Below are positions 25,958 to 35,552 of a DNA stretch of 64,000 nt, in pieces. The notes below the pieces were generated by a model that did no database searches, was not told the origin of the DNA, and saw nothing but the letters and a program-made list of their open reading frames with translations. Origin of the DNA: Halopseudomonas xiamenensis (GTDB taxonomy: Bacteria; Pseudomonadota; Gammaproteobacteria; Pseudomonadales; Pseudomonadaceae); the NCBI RefSeq assembly GCF_014219065.1, contig NZ_JACLGO010000020.1:19616-83615 (forward strand), given 5' to 3'. The position numbers and the translations under genes are program-made. The number at the start of each line of letters is the position of its first letter. The first letter of the stretch is position 1.

Positions 25958-26656
25958 TCATCCTTCGAGAGGTGAAGTGGAATAGTCGCGGGCGCCGAAC
26001 AGCGCGCTGCCGATGCGCACTATGCTGGCGCCCTCGGCGATCGCCTCGTCCAGGTCATCGCTCATGCCCATGGACAGGGTGTCGAGTGGCGGCGGCAGCG
26101 CCGCCATGGCCTGGCGCAGCGCCCGCAGCGGCTGGCGGCGTGCCTCGCTGTTGCTGGCCGGCGCCGGAATCGCCATCAGCCCGCGCAGGCGCAGGCCGGG
26201 CAGGCTCGCCACTTCGCGGGCCAGGACCTCCAGCTCGGCCAGCGGCACGCCGGCCTTGCTGGGTTCATTGCTGATATTGACCTGCAGGCAGATGTTCAGC
26301 GGCGCCAGCTCGGCCGGGCGCTGCTCGGACAGGCGCCGGGCGATCTTCAGCCGGTCGACGCTGTGCACCCAGTCGAAGTGCTCGGCGATGGCGCGGGTCT
26401 TGTTCGACTGAATCGGCCCGATGAAGTGCCAGGTCAGCGGCAGATCGCCCAGCTCGGCGATCTTTTCCAGCGCCTCCTGCAGGTAGTTCTCGCCGATATC
26501 CCGCACCCCGGCGGCATGTGCCTGGCGGATCGCGCTGGCGGGCCGGGTCTTGCTCACCGCCATCAGGGTAATGCCCTGCGGATCGCGTCCGGCAGCGTGC
26601 GCAGCGCACAGAATGCGCTCACGAACGTTTGCAATATTCTCTGCTATCGTGGACAT
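25958..26656 (-). CDS. yggS: YggS/PLPBP pyridoxal-phosphate homeostasis protein
   Basis: PLP-binding barrel protein of 232 residues that balances free PLP and amino-acid pools. The PLP lysine lies in TLMAVSKTRPASAIRQA (about residue 36). Other family blocks are IGENYLQEALEKI, WHFIGPIQSNKTRAIAEHFDWVHSVDR, and LSMGMSDDLDEAIAEGASIVRIGSALFG. It is divergent from pilT with 78 bp between the starts. Confidence 0.96.
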   Translation of the reverse strand: MSTIAENIANVRERILCAAHAAGRDPQGITLMAVSKTRPASAIRQAHAAGVRDIGENYLQEALEKIAELGDLPLTWHFIGPIQSNKTRAIAEHFDWVHSVDRLKIARRLSEQRPAELAPLNICLQVNISNEPSKAGVPLAELEVLAREVASLPGLRLRGLMAIPAPASNSEARRQPLRALRQAMAALPPPLDTLSMGMSDDLDEAIAEGASIVRIGSALFGARDYSTSPLEG

Positions 26657-26734
26657 TACGGACGTTATCTACCTTGCCAATGGAACCGACCTGCGGTGCA
26701 TTCTACATGCTCGCAGGTTGCAATGGGGAACCCT

Positions 26735-27769
26735 ATGGATATAACCGAGTTGTTAGCCTTCAGCGCCAAGCAGGGCGCGTCGGACTTGCACCTGTCGGCC
26801 GGACTGCCGCCCATGATTCGAGTGGATGGCGACGTGCGCCGGATCAACGTGCCGGCGATGGAGCACAAGCAGGTGCACGCGCTGATCTACGACATCATGA
26901 ACGACAAGCAGCGCAAGGATTTCGAAGAGTTCCTCGAGACCGACTTCTCCTTCGAGGTGCCCGGCGTGGCCCGCTTCCGGGTCAACGCCTTCAACCAGAA
27001 TCGCGGTGCCGGTGCGGTGTTCCGGACCATTCCTTCCAAGGTGCTGACCATGGAAGAGCTGGGCATGGGCGATGTGTTCAAGAAAATTTCCGATGTGCCG
27101 CGCGGGCTGGTGCTGGTCACCGGGCCGACCGGCTCGGGCAAGTCGACCACCCTGGCGGCGATGCTCGACTACCTGAACTGCACCAAGTACCAGCACATCC
27201 TGACCATCGAGGACCCGATCGAATTCGTCCATGAATCGAAGAAGTGCCTGGTCAACCAACGCGAGGTGCACCGTGACACCCTGGGCTTCTCCGAGGCGCT
27301 GCGCTCGGCGCTGCGTGAAGACCCGGATATCATCCTGGTCGGTGAGATGCGTGACCTGGAGACCATTCGCCTGGCGCTGACCGCCGCGGAAACTGGTCAC
27401 CTGGTGTTCGGCACCCTGCACACCACCTCGGCGGCCAAGACCATCGACCGGGTGGTGGACGTGTTCCCCGGCGAGGAGAAGGCCATGGTCCGCTCCATGC
27501 TCTCCGAATCGCTGCAGGCGGTGATTTCGCAGACATTGCTGAAGAAGATCGGCGGTGGCCGGGTCGCGGCCCACGAGATCATGATCGGCACCCCGGCGAT
27601 CCGCAACCTGATCCGCGAGGACAAGGTCGCGCAGATGTACTCGGCGATCCAGACCGGCGGCAATATCGGCATGCAGACGCTGGATATGTGCCTGAAGAAC
27701 CTGGTATCGCGCGGGATGGTGACCCGCGAAGCGGCACGTGAAAAGGCCAAGGCTGGCGAAAGCCTCTGA
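26735..27769 (+). CDS. pilT: Type IV pilus retraction ATPase PilT
   Basis: Hexameric retraction motor of 344 residues that depolymerises pilin for twitching motility. Motifs are in order: Walker A GPTGSGKSTT near 130, the Asp box ILTIEDPIEF, Walker B PDIILVGEMRDLETI, the His box GHLVFGTLHTTSA, and the PilT-specific retraction motif AIRNLIRE near 290. I start at the ATG at 26735 with GGGGA six bases upstream; a longer in-frame reading overlaps yggS on the other strand and is rejected. pilU follows after 44 bp. Confidence 0.98.
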   Translation: MDITELLAFSAKQGASDLHLSAGLPPMIRVDGDVRRINVPAMEHKQVHALIYDIMNDKQRKDFEEFLETDFSFEVPGVARFRVNAFNQNRGAGAVFRTIPSKVLTMEELGMGDVFKKISDVPRGLVLVTGPTGSGKSTTLAAMLDYLNCTKYQHILTIEDPIEFVHESKKCLVNQREVHRDTLGFSEALRSALREDPDIILVGEMRDLETIRLALTAAETGHLVFGTLHTTSAAKTIDRVVDVFPGEEKAMVRSMLSESLQAVISQTLLKKIGGGRVAAHEIMIGTPAIRNLIREDKVAQMYSAIQTGGNIGMQTLDMCLKNLVSRGMVTREAAREKAKAGESL

Positions 27770-27813
27770 CAGACACTGTGGGGCACCGGAACGCGCCCTG
27801 AGACGAGGAAACT

Positions 27814-28953
27814 ATGGAGTTCGAGAAGCTGCTGCGCCTGATGGTCGAGAAGGGCGCGTCCGACCTGTTCATTACCGCCGGGGTGGCGCCGAGCATGAAG
27901 GTGCACGGCAAGATACTGCCGGTGACCAAGACCCCGCTGTCCCCGGAGCAGACCCGGGAAACCGTGCTCGGCGTGATGTCCGAGGCCCAGCGTCGGGAGT
28001 TCGCCGAGAAGAAGGAGTGCAACTTCGCCATCAGCGCCCGCGGCATCGGTCGTTTCCGCGTCAGCGCCTTCTACCAGCGCAACCTGGTGGGCATGGTGCT
28101 GCGCCGGATCGAGGTGAATATCCCGACCATGGAAGAACTGCGGCTGCCGGACATCCTCAAGCAGCTGGCCATGACCAAGCGCGGCCTGGTGATCTTCGTC
28201 GGCGCCACCGGCACCGGCAAGTCGACCTCGCTGGCATCGATGATCGGCTATCGCAACAAGAACTCCAGCGGTCACATCATCTCCATCGAGGACCCGATCG
28301 AGTTTATCCACCAACACCAGAACTGCATCGTTACCCAGCGCGAGGTGGGTATCGATACCGACTCCTTCGAGGTGGCGCTGAAGAATACCCTGCGTCAGGC
28401 CCCCGACGTGATCCTGATCGGCGAGGTACGTACCCGCGAGACCATGGAGCATGCGCTGGCCTTCGCCGAGACCGGCCATCTGTGCCTGGCCACGCTGCAT
28501 GCCAACAACGCCAACCAGGCGCTGGACCGGATCATCCACTTCTTCCCGGCGGACATGCACCAGCAGGTATGGATGGACCTGTCACTCAACCTCAAGGCGC
28601 TGGTCGCCCAGCAACTGATCCCGACCCCAGATGGCAAGGGCCGCCGCGCCGCCATCGAGGTGATGCTGAATACGCCGCTGGCCGCAGACATGATCCGCAA
28701 GGGCGAGGTGCATGAACTCAAGCCGCTGATGGCCCGCTCCAACGAGCTGGGCATGCAGACCTTCGACCAGGCGCTGTACCGGCTGTACAGCCAGGGCGAG
28801 ATCACCTACGAGGATGCCTTGTTGCATGCCGACTCGGCCAACGACCTGCGCCTGCTGATCAAGCTGGGCTCGGAGACCGATGGCAAGTACCTGATGCGCG
28901 AGGAGCACTCGCTGTCCATCCAGGGCGACGAGGAAGAGCACTACCGGCGTTGA
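27814..28953 (+). CDS. pilU: PilT-paralogous retraction ATPase PilU
   Basis: Accessory retraction ATPase of 379 residues that works with PilT. Walker A reads GATGTGKSTS near 134, the Asp box is ISIEDPIEFIHQH, and Walker B is PDVILIGEVRTRETM. The longer C-terminus (EHSLSIQGDEEEHYRR) is typical of PilU. GAGGAAA sits three bases before the ATG. The gene ends 21 bp from the convergent siaD, and no terminator is evident between them. Confidence 0.97.
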   Translation: MEFEKLLRLMVEKGASDLFITAGVAPSMKVHGKILPVTKTPLSPEQTRETVLGVMSEAQRREFAEKKECNFAISARGIGRFRVSAFYQRNLVGMVLRRIEVNIPTMEELRLPDILKQLAMTKRGLVIFVGATGTGKSTSLASMIGYRNKNSSGHIISIEDPIEFIHQHQNCIVTQREVGIDTDSFEVALKNTLRQAPDVILIGEVRTRETMEHALAFAETGHLCLATLHANNANQALDRIIHFFPADMHQQVWMDLSLNLKALVAQQLIPTPDGKGRRAAIEVMLNTPLAADMIRKGEVHELKPLMARSNELGMQTFDQALYRLYSQGEITYEDALLHADSANDLRLLIKLGSETDGKYLMREEHSLSIQGDEEEHYRR

Positions 28954-28974
28954 CCGGCCGACCGGCGCCTGCGG

Positions 28975-29781
28975 TCAGGAAGGTATCGGTCGGGCGGCGG
29001 TGTAGGCCATGCACTGGTTGCGCCCGGCACGCTTGGCCTGCAGCAGTGCGTTGTCGGCATGATTGATGGTTTCCGAATAGCTGCTGACGTCGGCGTGACC
29101 GGCGATGCCGATGCTCGCGGTGACCCGGATGGGTTCATCCTTGTGGCGTATGGTCAGCTGCTCGATGGCATGCCGCAGGCGCTCACCGAGCAGCGCCGCG
29201 GCCTGTGCGTCGGTCTCCGGCAACAGCAGCAGGAACTCCTCGCCGCCCCAGCGCCCGCAGGTATCCTGCTCGCGCACTTCGGCATCCAGCACCCGGGCCA
29301 CTTCGATGATCACGCTGTCGCCGGTTTCATGGCCGAAGCGGTCATTGATGCTCTTGAAATGGTCGATATCTATCATCGCCAGGCTGAACGGGCGGTTGTA
29401 GCGCCGGTGCAGCTCACTGGCTTCGCGCAGCCGCTCGGTCAGCAGGCGGCGGTTGGGCAGGCCGGTGAGCACGTCGTGGCTGGCCGCTTCCTGCAGGGCG
29501 ATATTCAGATCGCGCATCATGTGCTGATAGCGGTCGGAAATGCGTACTATCTTCTCCAGCTGGCGCAACTGCTTGTCGACGCGGCTGACCAGTGATACCT
29601 CGCGCTCCTTGGCCAGGCTCTGGTAGGCATCGGAAATCCGCGTGATGCGCTCCAGCCGATAGACCAGGTCCTGGTGCGCCTGCCACAGCTCTGCCAGCGG
29701 CTGGTGCAGCGGATTATCCGTCGCGCTGTCCTGCAGCAGGCTGATCAGGCGCTGTTCCAGGTCATGGCCGGCGGCGGTCAC
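28975..29781 (-). CDS. siaD: Diguanylate cyclase SiaD
   Basis: GGDEF-domain enzyme of 268 residues making c-di-GMP. An N-terminal helical region (about 8-100, coiled-coil-like with repeats around ERITRISDAYQ and EKIVRISDRYQ) acts as the stalk. The active site is GGEEF at 179-183, and an inhibitory RxxD site (R170-E-Q-D173) lies five residues before it. In P. aeruginosa unphosphorylated SiaC binds and activates SiaD; the neighbours here are the same. The start overlaps the siaC stop by 4 bp. Confidence 0.93.
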   Translation of the reverse strand: MTAAGHDLEQRLISLLQDSATDNPLHQPLAELWQAHQDLVYRLERITRISDAYQSLAKEREVSLVSRVDKQLRQLEKIVRISDRYQHMMRDLNIALQEAASHDVLTGLPNRRLLTERLREASELHRRYNRPFSLAMIDIDHFKSINDRFGHETGDSVIIEVARVLDAEVREQDTCGRWGGEEFLLLLPETDAQAAALLGERLRHAIEQLTIRHKDEPIRVTASIGIAGHADVSSYSETINHADNALLQAKRAGRNQCMAYTAARPIPS

Positions 29782-30170
29782 GGTGTGCTCCGTTCCATGA
29801 CCAGGATATCGAAGGGAAAGCTGCAGTCCTCCTTGAACTCCTCGGCCAGCTCGGCGACCCGCTCATTGCGGGCATCGTAGAACCAGCTGACGCTGATCGG
29901 ATGCTGGCGGTCATGGGCGGCCTGCAGCAGATCGAAGATCTCCATCATCGCCTTGATGCTGCTGGTGTTCAGGTACAGCAGGTGCAGTTCCAGGTTCAGT
30001 GCACGGCGCGGCTGTCCGGCCAGGAAGCCCTCGATCCATTCGAAGACCTGGTTGAACAGCTCATAGGAGTTTTCCGGGTAGGAGTCGCCGCGCAGTACCA
30101 GCCTGCCCTGGGCATGCTCGCTGTGGATTTCCGGGGACGACTGGGTGGCCGGGATGTGCAGATCGATCAT
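29778..30170 (-). CDS. siaC: SiaC, phospho-switch regulator (DUF1987)
   Basis: Anti-sigma-antagonist-like protein of 130 residues. Thr69 within LYLNTSSIKAMM corresponds to the threonine phosphorylated by SiaB and dephosphorylated by SiaA in P. aeruginosa. The unphosphorylated form activates SiaD and promotes aggregation and biofilm. The start MIDLHIPATQSSPEI is characteristic of DUF1987. Gene order A-B-C-D is complete on the minus strand. Confidence 0.93.
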   Translation of the reverse strand: MIDLHIPATQSSPEIHSEHAQGRLVLRGDSYPENSYELFNQVFEWIEGFLAGQPRRALNLELHLLYLNTSSIKAMMEIFDLLQAAHDRQHPISVSWFYDARNERVAELAEEFKEDCSFPFDILVMERSTP

Positions 30171-30186
30171 GATGGGGTCACTCGGT

Positions 30187-30723
30187 TCAGATGACAGCGC
30201 GCAGGCTGAAGAAGGCGCGTCCCGCCTCGGCGGGGCGCAGCGAAGCCTGCAGTGGTTCCGACGACTTGCGCGCGATGTCGATCAGGCCGAGGCCGGCGCC
30301 GCTGGCCGATGCCTGCCCGCGTGGCCGGCGCAACTGCTCCTTGTACAGGCTCTTGAGTTCGCTCTTGTCCAGCCCGGTCAGGGCGTCGATGCTGCTGACC
30401 AACCGCTCGCCGTCGGCCAGCTCGACCAGATTTCCCGCCGAGACCACGTAGCGCCCGTCGCTGTCACGGGATACCACCACGGTAGCGCTGGCATCCTGCT
30501 CGCTCCAGTCACGCTGGGTCATGTAGTGGCGAATGTTCTGGGTCATCTCGATATACACCGCGAACACATCCATGGACGCCGAGGGATGGGCATGATCCGC
30601 CGCCAGGTAGTTGCGCAGGGCGTTGCCGATTTCCTCCAGCAGGCTGCGGGAGATCGGGCCATTGAAACACAGCATGATCTGCTGCTGGCTGAACTGTTCG
30701 CGCATGGCGTAAAGATCGAGCAT
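30187..30723 (-). CDS. siaB: SiaB-family protein kinase (DUF6272)
   Basis: Protein of 178 residues of the SiaB family, a GHKL-like fold kinase that phosphorylates SiaC. The conserved stretch VYIEMTQNIRHYM (about residues 55-68) carries the N-box-like asparagine, and GAGLGLIDIARKSS near 145 is the nucleotide-lid-like segment. It lies between siaA and siaC on the same strand, with gaps of 29 and 16 bp. Confidence 0.92.
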   Translation of the reverse strand: MLDLYAMREQFSQQQIMLCFNGPISRSLLEEIGNALRNYLAADHAHPSASMDVFAVYIEMTQNIRHYMTQRDWSEQDASATVVVSRDSDGRYVVSAGNLVELADGERLVSSIDALTGLDKSELKSLYKEQLRRPRGQASASGAGLGLIDIARKSSEPLQASLRPAEAGRAFFSLRAVI

Positions 30724-30752
30724 GGGCTTGGCGGCTCCTGATGGCGGCGGCT

Positions 30753-32750
30753 TCAGTCGAAGCGGAAAAGTAGCATGGTAATATCATCGCGTTGCAGGTA
30801 ATCGCCCTGGTAACGGGCCAGGGTGTTGCTGAAGATATGCTTCTGTTCGGCCAGTGGCAACTGCGCATGTTGCCGCAACATCTCGGCGAAGCGACTGTTG
30901 CCGAAACCGAAACCGTGATCACCCCCCGCCTGATCGAGAAAACCGTCGGTGCACAAGTAGAAAGTCTGGCTGGCGTGTAGCGGCATCTGGGCGTTGCGAT
31001 ATTCGCCGACCCGCTTGTCGGCCAGTGCCCGCCGACCGCCGGCGATGCATTCGACCAGCTCACCATCGCTGCAGTACAGGCTGATCTTGGCGCCGGAGAA
31101 GTACAACTGGCGCGCCCGCATATCGACGCACACCAGACCGGCATCCATGCTGGTGGCCAGCGAGCGGAATTGCGGGGCGTCGCTGAGCATGCCGCGCAGG
31201 ATCTCATCGGTGCGTTGCAGCATGGCCGCCGGATCGGTGGCCGGGCAGTCGCTGATCGCCTGGTCCAGCGCGGCATGTGCCAGCATGGTCATCAGCGCGC
31301 CGGGTACGCCATGCCCGGCGCAGTCGACCACACCCAGCAGGTATTGCTGCTCGGCCAGCTCGCGGAAGATATAGAAGTCGCCGCCGACCACGTCGCGCGG
31401 GCGCCAGAGGACTGCGTGGTCGTCACCAAAGATGTCCAGCAGTGACCGGTCCGGCAGGATCGAGCGCTGGATCAGGCTGGCGTAGTCGATGGAGTCGCGG
31501 ATCTTCTGGTGGGCGTTGGCCATCTCGCGGTTGGCCTGCTCCAGCTTGTAGGTACGTTCCTGGACGCGGCTTTCCAGGTCCCGGGTGTGGCTGCGCACCT
31601 TGTCCACCATCACTGCGAAGGCATCGCTCAGCTCACCGATCTCGTCGTCCCGGGTGCTCGGCAGGCGTACGTCGTAGTTACCCGCCGCCAGCGCCTGTGC
31701 GCTCTGCCGCAGCTGTTTGAGTGGGCGCAGCAGCAGTCGCTCGATGCCCACGGCGAAGACCAGGGTCAAGGCCAGCAGCATCAGCACCAGGACCAGCAAC
31801 AACGGCCACAGCCACTGGCCACCGATGATGTTGGCGGTGCTCAGGTCGATGGCATTGGCGATATGCCAGTTCAGCTCGGGCACATAGGTCAGGGTCAGCA
31901 ACTGCTCGCGACCCTGCAGCGGCAGGTTCAGCAGCTGCAGGCTGCCAGGGTTGGCTTCGGCCTGCGCCAGTGCCTGCTGCAGGGCAGTCACCGCAGCCGC
32001 GTCGCCGACCAGGGTAGGCAGCATGGTGGCCGGCTGCGCCTGCTGGTCGGCGCCGGAGTTGAGGGCGATCAGCGAACGGTCCTGATGCGCCTGGATGGCG
32101 CCGTTGCGATCGAGGATCATCGGTGTGACCCCGGGCTGCTCGCTGGCGATGAACTCACCGATGAAGCTCGACAGGTCCAGCCCCGAGCCGGCCAGTGCCA
32201 GGGGTGAGCCATCGCTATCGCGCACCAGGATGTTCAACCACAGCCGGGTGGTGTTGAGCTGCGGGTTGTGATCGACGTTCAGGTTGTAGTTGTCGGTGGT
32301 GGCCAGCGAGCCGGTGAACCAGGCGTTGGCCGGATCACGGGTATCGATCCGGTAGCGCGGCTGGGTGCTGAACGCCTGCTCATCGCTGTTGAAGTAGTAG
32401 TTGAGCGAATCCAGCGGCGCGATGAAGTAGGCGTGGTCGCGGAAGTCGCGGCGATAGCCCTCGGCCTCGCGGAAGAACAGCTCGCGCTTGTCCGGATTCT
32501 GCTCGTCGAGCAGCCACTGGCGGGTAACCTCCGAGCGTGCGAAGCGCAGCGCCAGGGCCAGCTCGCGGGAGATCGGCGCATAGATCTTCTCGCGATTGAG
32601 CTGGGTGATATTGCCGGCGAAGGCCTCGGCGAAGTGGCCGTGCACCTTCTGCACTACCTGCCAGCCGATCAGCCCGGCCGGCAACAGCGCCAGCAGGCAG
32701 GCCAGCAGGAGCGCCAGGAGAGACTTGCCGCGCAGACCGAACGCTGCCAT
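30753..32750 (-). CDS. siaA: SiaA, membrane PP2C-type phosphatase with sensor domain
   Basis: Protein of 665 residues. It has an N-terminal membrane segment (about 8-30), a periplasmic Cache-like sensor region (about 35-300), a second membrane segment (about 308-335), a HAMP domain, a helical linker and a C-terminal SpoIIE/PP2C phosphatase. The phosphatase region shows WRPRDVVGGDFY and GVVDCAGHGVPGALMTMLAH. In P. aeruginosa it dephosphorylates SiaC and so turns on SiaD. GAGGG overlaps the stop codon of pyrC', 12 bp upstream, so expression may be linked to the pyr genes. Confidence 0.93.
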   Translation of the reverse strand: MAAFGLRGKSLLALLLACLLALLPAGLIGWQVVQKVHGHFAEAFAGNITQLNREKIYAPISRELALALRFARSEVTRQWLLDEQNPDKRELFFREAEGYRRDFRDHAYFIAPLDSLNYYFNSDEQAFSTQPRYRIDTRDPANAWFTGSLATTDNYNLNVDHNPQLNTTRLWLNILVRDSDGSPLALAGSGLDLSSFIGEFIASEQPGVTPMILDRNGAIQAHQDRSLIALNSGADQQAQPATMLPTLVGDAAAVTALQQALAQAEANPGSLQLLNLPLQGREQLLTLTYVPELNWHIANAIDLSTANIIGGQWLWPLLLVLVLMLLALTLVFAVGIERLLLRPLKQLRQSAQALAAGNYDVRLPSTRDDEIGELSDAFAVMVDKVRSHTRDLESRVQERTYKLEQANREMANAHQKIRDSIDYASLIQRSILPDRSLLDIFGDDHAVLWRPRDVVGGDFYIFRELAEQQYLLGVVDCAGHGVPGALMTMLAHAALDQAISDCPATDPAAMLQRTDEILRGMLSDAPQFRSLATSMDAGLVCVDMRARQLYFSGAKISLYCSDGELVECIAGGRRALADKRVGEYRNAQMPLHASQTFYLCTDGFLDQAGGDHGFGFGNSRFAEMLRQHAQLPLAEQKHIFSNTLARYQGDYLQRDDITMLLFRFD

Positions 32751-32762
32751 GGATGCTTACCC

Positions 32763-34034
32763 TCAGGCCTGGAATACCAGTTGACCATCGCACAGGGTGT
32801 GGCTGACGCAGCCCGGGGCCGCCTGGCCGAGGAATGGACAGTTGTCGCCCTTGGACAGCCAATGCTTGCCGATCTCGGTGGTGCCGGCCGGGTCGAACAG
32901 TACCAGGTCGGCGCGATCGCCGACGGCGATGCGTCCCGCCGGCAGACCCAGTGCGGCGGCCGGGCCGGAGGTCAGGCGGGCCAGCACCGCCGGCAATTCC
33001 AGCAGGCCATCGGCGACCAGGGTCATGGCCAGCGGCAGCATGATCTCGACGCTGCTGATACCGGGCGCCGAGGCGGCGAAGGGTACCCGCTTGGCTTCCG
33101 GTTCGTGCGGCTGGTGGTGCGAGGCGATGGCCTGGATCACCCCGGCCTGCACCGCCTGGCGCAGGGCGCGGCGGTCACTGCTGCTGCGCAGTGGCGGCAT
33201 CACGTGCAGCAGGCTGGAATAGCCGTCCAGGTCCTCGTCGCACAGCAGCAACTGGTACATGGCCACGTCGGCGGTCACGGGCAGGCCGCGGGCCTGGGCA
33301 TCGGCCAGCATGTCGATGGCGCGGGCGCTGCTCAGGCCGCTGAAGTGGGCGCGTACCCCGGTCTGCTCGATCAGCAGCAGGTCGCGGGCCAGGGTCACGG
33401 TTTCCGCGGTCTCGGGAATGCCGGGCAGGCCGAGGCGGGCGGCGGTCGGGCCTTCGTGGGCGACGCCGCCTTCGGCCAGCGCCGGGTCCTGCGGGGTGAA
33501 GATCAGTGGCAGGTCGAAACCGGCGGCGTATTCCAGCGCGCGGCGCAGGATGCGATTGTCCCTGATCGGCGCCAGGCCCTGGGTGAAGGCCACGCAGCCG
33601 GCATCGCGCAGGGCCACCAGCTCGCTGAGCTGTTCCCCTTCCAGGCCCTTGGTCAGGGCGCCGATGGGGAACACCCGGGTCTGGCCGGCACGCTCGCAGC
33701 GGTCGAGAATGAGTTCGGCGACCGCCGGGGTATCCAGCACCGGACGGCTGTCCGGTGGGCAGCACAGGCTGGTGACGCCACCGACCGCGGCGGCGCGGGT
33801 TTCACTGGCGATGTTGCCCTTGCGACCGAAACCCGGCTCACGCAGGCTGACGTTCAGGTCCACCAGCCCGGGGCTGGCGATCAGACCGCGGGCATCGATG
33901 GTCTGGGCGGCGACGAAGCCCTCCGGGGCCTGGCCCAGGGCGTGGATCTGCCCGGCATCGATGTGCAGGTCGGTGATCTGGTCGAACTGACTGGCAGGGT
34001 CGATAACCCGGGCGCCGGCAATGGTTATCCGCAT
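32763..34034 (-). CDS. pyrC': Dihydroorotase-like protein PyrC' (probably non-catalytic)
   Basis: Amidohydrolase-fold protein of 423 residues. In Pseudomonas the homologous PyrC' (PyrX) is an inactive dihydroorotase that assembles with PyrB into a dodecameric aspartate transcarbamoylase. Here the metal motif reads D-L-N61-V-S63-L-R instead of D-x-H-x-H-x-R, so both zinc histidines are lost. The motif later in the chain (ASHHQPHEPEAKR) keeps some histidines. It follows pyrB by 2 bp. A separate active pyrC is expected elsewhere in the genome. Confidence 0.92.
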   Translation of the reverse strand: MRITIAGARVIDPASQFDQITDLHIDAGQIHALGQAPEGFVAAQTIDARGLIASPGLVDLNVSLREPGFGRKGNIASETRAAAVGGVTSLCCPPDSRPVLDTPAVAELILDRCERAGQTRVFPIGALTKGLEGEQLSELVALRDAGCVAFTQGLAPIRDNRILRRALEYAAGFDLPLIFTPQDPALAEGGVAHEGPTAARLGLPGIPETAETVTLARDLLLIEQTGVRAHFSGLSSARAIDMLADAQARGLPVTADVAMYQLLLCDEDLDGYSSLLHVMPPLRSSSDRRALRQAVQAGVIQAIASHHQPHEPEAKRVPFAASAPGISSVEIMLPLAMTLVADGLLELPAVLARLTSGPAAALGLPAGRIAVGDRADLVLFDPAGTTEIGKHWLSKGDNCPFLGQAAPGCVSHTLCDGQLVFQA

Positions 34035-34036
34035 GC

Positions 34037-35032
34037 TTACTGTGCTCCCTGTCTGGACTGGCGCTGGGTGGTCTGGCCGGCCATGGCCATGGACATCACG
34101 GCCATGCGCACGGCGATGCCGTAGGTCACCTGCTTGAGGATCACCGACTGTGGCCCGTCGGCTACCGCCGATTCGATCTCCACGCCGCGGTTGATCGGCC
34201 CAGGGTGCATGACCAGGGCATTGGGCCGGGCCAGCGCCAGGCTGTCGCTGGTCAGGCCGTACTGGCGGTAGAACTCGCCTTCGCTGGGCAGCAGGCCGCT
34301 CTGCATGCGTTCCTTCTGCAGGCGCAGCATGATCACCACGTCGACATCGCGCAGCCCGACTCGCAGGTCGTTGAATACACGCACGCCGTATTGTTCGATG
34401 CCGGCCGGCAGCAGGGTGCGCGGGGCGATCACGCGGATGTCCGGACAGCCGAGGATGCGCAGCGCCTCCATGTTCGAGCGGGCTACCCGCGAGTGCATGA
34501 TATCGCCGACGATGGCCACCGACAGCTGCTCGAACGGCGCCTGGTGCCGGCGGATGGTCAGCATGTCGAGCATTGCCTGGGTCGGGTGGGCGTGGTTGCC
34601 GTCACCGGCGTTGATGATGGCGACCTCGGGGCAGACGTTACCGGCGATGAAATGCGCGGCGCCGGAGTTGCCGTGGCGTACCACGAACATGTCGGCGGCC
34701 ATGGCTTCCAGGTTGCGCAGGGTGTCGTACAGGGTTTCACCCTTGCTGGTCGAGGAGGTCTGGATATCCAGGTTGAGCACGTCGGCAGACAGCCGCTTGG
34801 CTGCCAGTTCGAAGGTGCTGCGGGTGCGCGTGGAGTTCTCGAAGAACACGTTGCACACGGTCTTGCCGCGCAGCAGCGGCACCTTCTTCACCGCCCGTTC
34901 ACCGACCTCCAGGAAGGAGTCGGCAGTATCCAGGATCTCGGTCAGCAGTTCGCGGGGTAGCCCGTCGATGCCGAGGAAGTGGCATAGCTGGCCCTGTTGA
35001 TTGAGTTGCAGTTGGCTGGATTTCAGGCTCAT
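34037..35032 (-). CDS. pyrB: Aspartate carbamoyltransferase catalytic chain
   Basis: Second enzyme of pyrimidine synthesis, 331 residues. The carbamoyl-phosphate site [14 protein letters not shown] (Ser67-Ser72), the [12 protein letters not shown] block, and the end [13 protein letters not shown] are diagnostic. The extended N-terminus is typical of the class A pseudomonad enzyme that binds effectors on the catalytic chain and pairs with PyrC'. The gene lies 7 bp after pyrR and 2 bp before pyrC'. Confidence 0.97.
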   Translation of the reverse strand: MSLKSSQLQLNQQGQLCHFLGIDGLPRELLTEILDTADSFLEVGERAVKKVPLLRGKTVCNVFFENSTRTRSTFELAAKRLSADVLNLDIQTSSTSKGETLYDTLRNLEAMAADMFVVRHGNSGAAHFIAGNVCPEVAIINAGDGNHAHPTQAMLDMLTIRRHQAPFEQLSVAIVGDIMHSRVARSNMEALRILGCPDIRVIAPRTLLPAGIEQYGVRVFNDLRVGLRDVDVVIMLRLQKERMQSGLLPSEGEFYRQYGLTSDSLALARPNALVMHPGPINRGVEIESAVADGPQSVILKQVTYGIAVRMAVMSMAMAGQTTQRQSRQGAQ

Positions 35033-35039
35033 TGGGCTC

Positions 35040-35552
35040 TCATGGCTTGGCTACGGGATTCAGGGTCAGTTGCAGCGGCTCGGGACCGGTCAATTTTACC
35101 CGTTGGCCGGGCGGCAGGGCCAGGCTGGCGCCGAGGATGTCGGCGCGGATCGGCAGCTCCCGGGACTCGATATCCACCAGCGTGACCAGGGTCACCGAGG
35201 CCGGTCGGCCATAGTCGAACAGCTCGTTGAGCGCGGCGCGAATGGTGCGGCCGGTCATCAGCACGTCATCGACCAGCACCAGGTGGCGGTCCTCCACGCT
35301 GAACGGCAACTCCGACGGCCGCACCCCCGGCTGCAGGCCGATCTGGGCGAAGTCGTCACGGTAGAAGGCGATGTCCAGGCTGCCCAGCGGTGCGTCGGGC
35401 AGGAAGCGGTCACGCAGGCGCTCGGCGACCCAGGCGCCACCGGTATGGATGCCGACCACCGCCGGATCGGTGCGCTGGTTGCGATCCAGCCAGGCGGTCA
35501 GTTCTTCGCCCATGCGCTGCAATAAGGGGTCGACTTCGGGCAGTGCGTCCAT
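35040..35552 (-). CDS. pyrR: Bifunctional pyr operon regulator/uracil phosphoribosyltransferase PyrR
   Basis: PRTase-fold protein of 170 residues. The PRPP-binding loop [22 protein letters not shown] (about residues 90-112) is clear. Two ATGs are adjacent (35555 and 35552). I prefer 35552 because GGAG stands five bases before it, while the first is only two bases away. The reading frame overlaps the ruvX stop. PyrR proteins regulate pyr genes by binding UMP/RNA in firmicutes; in pseudomonads the mechanism is less settled. Confidence 0.93.
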   Translation of the reverse strand: MDALPEVDPLLQRMGEELTAWLDRNQRTDPAVVGIHTGGAWVAERLRDRFLPDAPLGSLDIAFYRDDFAQIGLQPGVRPSELPFSVEDRHLVLVDDVLMTGRTIRAALNELFDYGRPASVTLVTLVDIESRELPIRADILGASLALPPGQRVKLTGPEPLQLTLNPVAKP

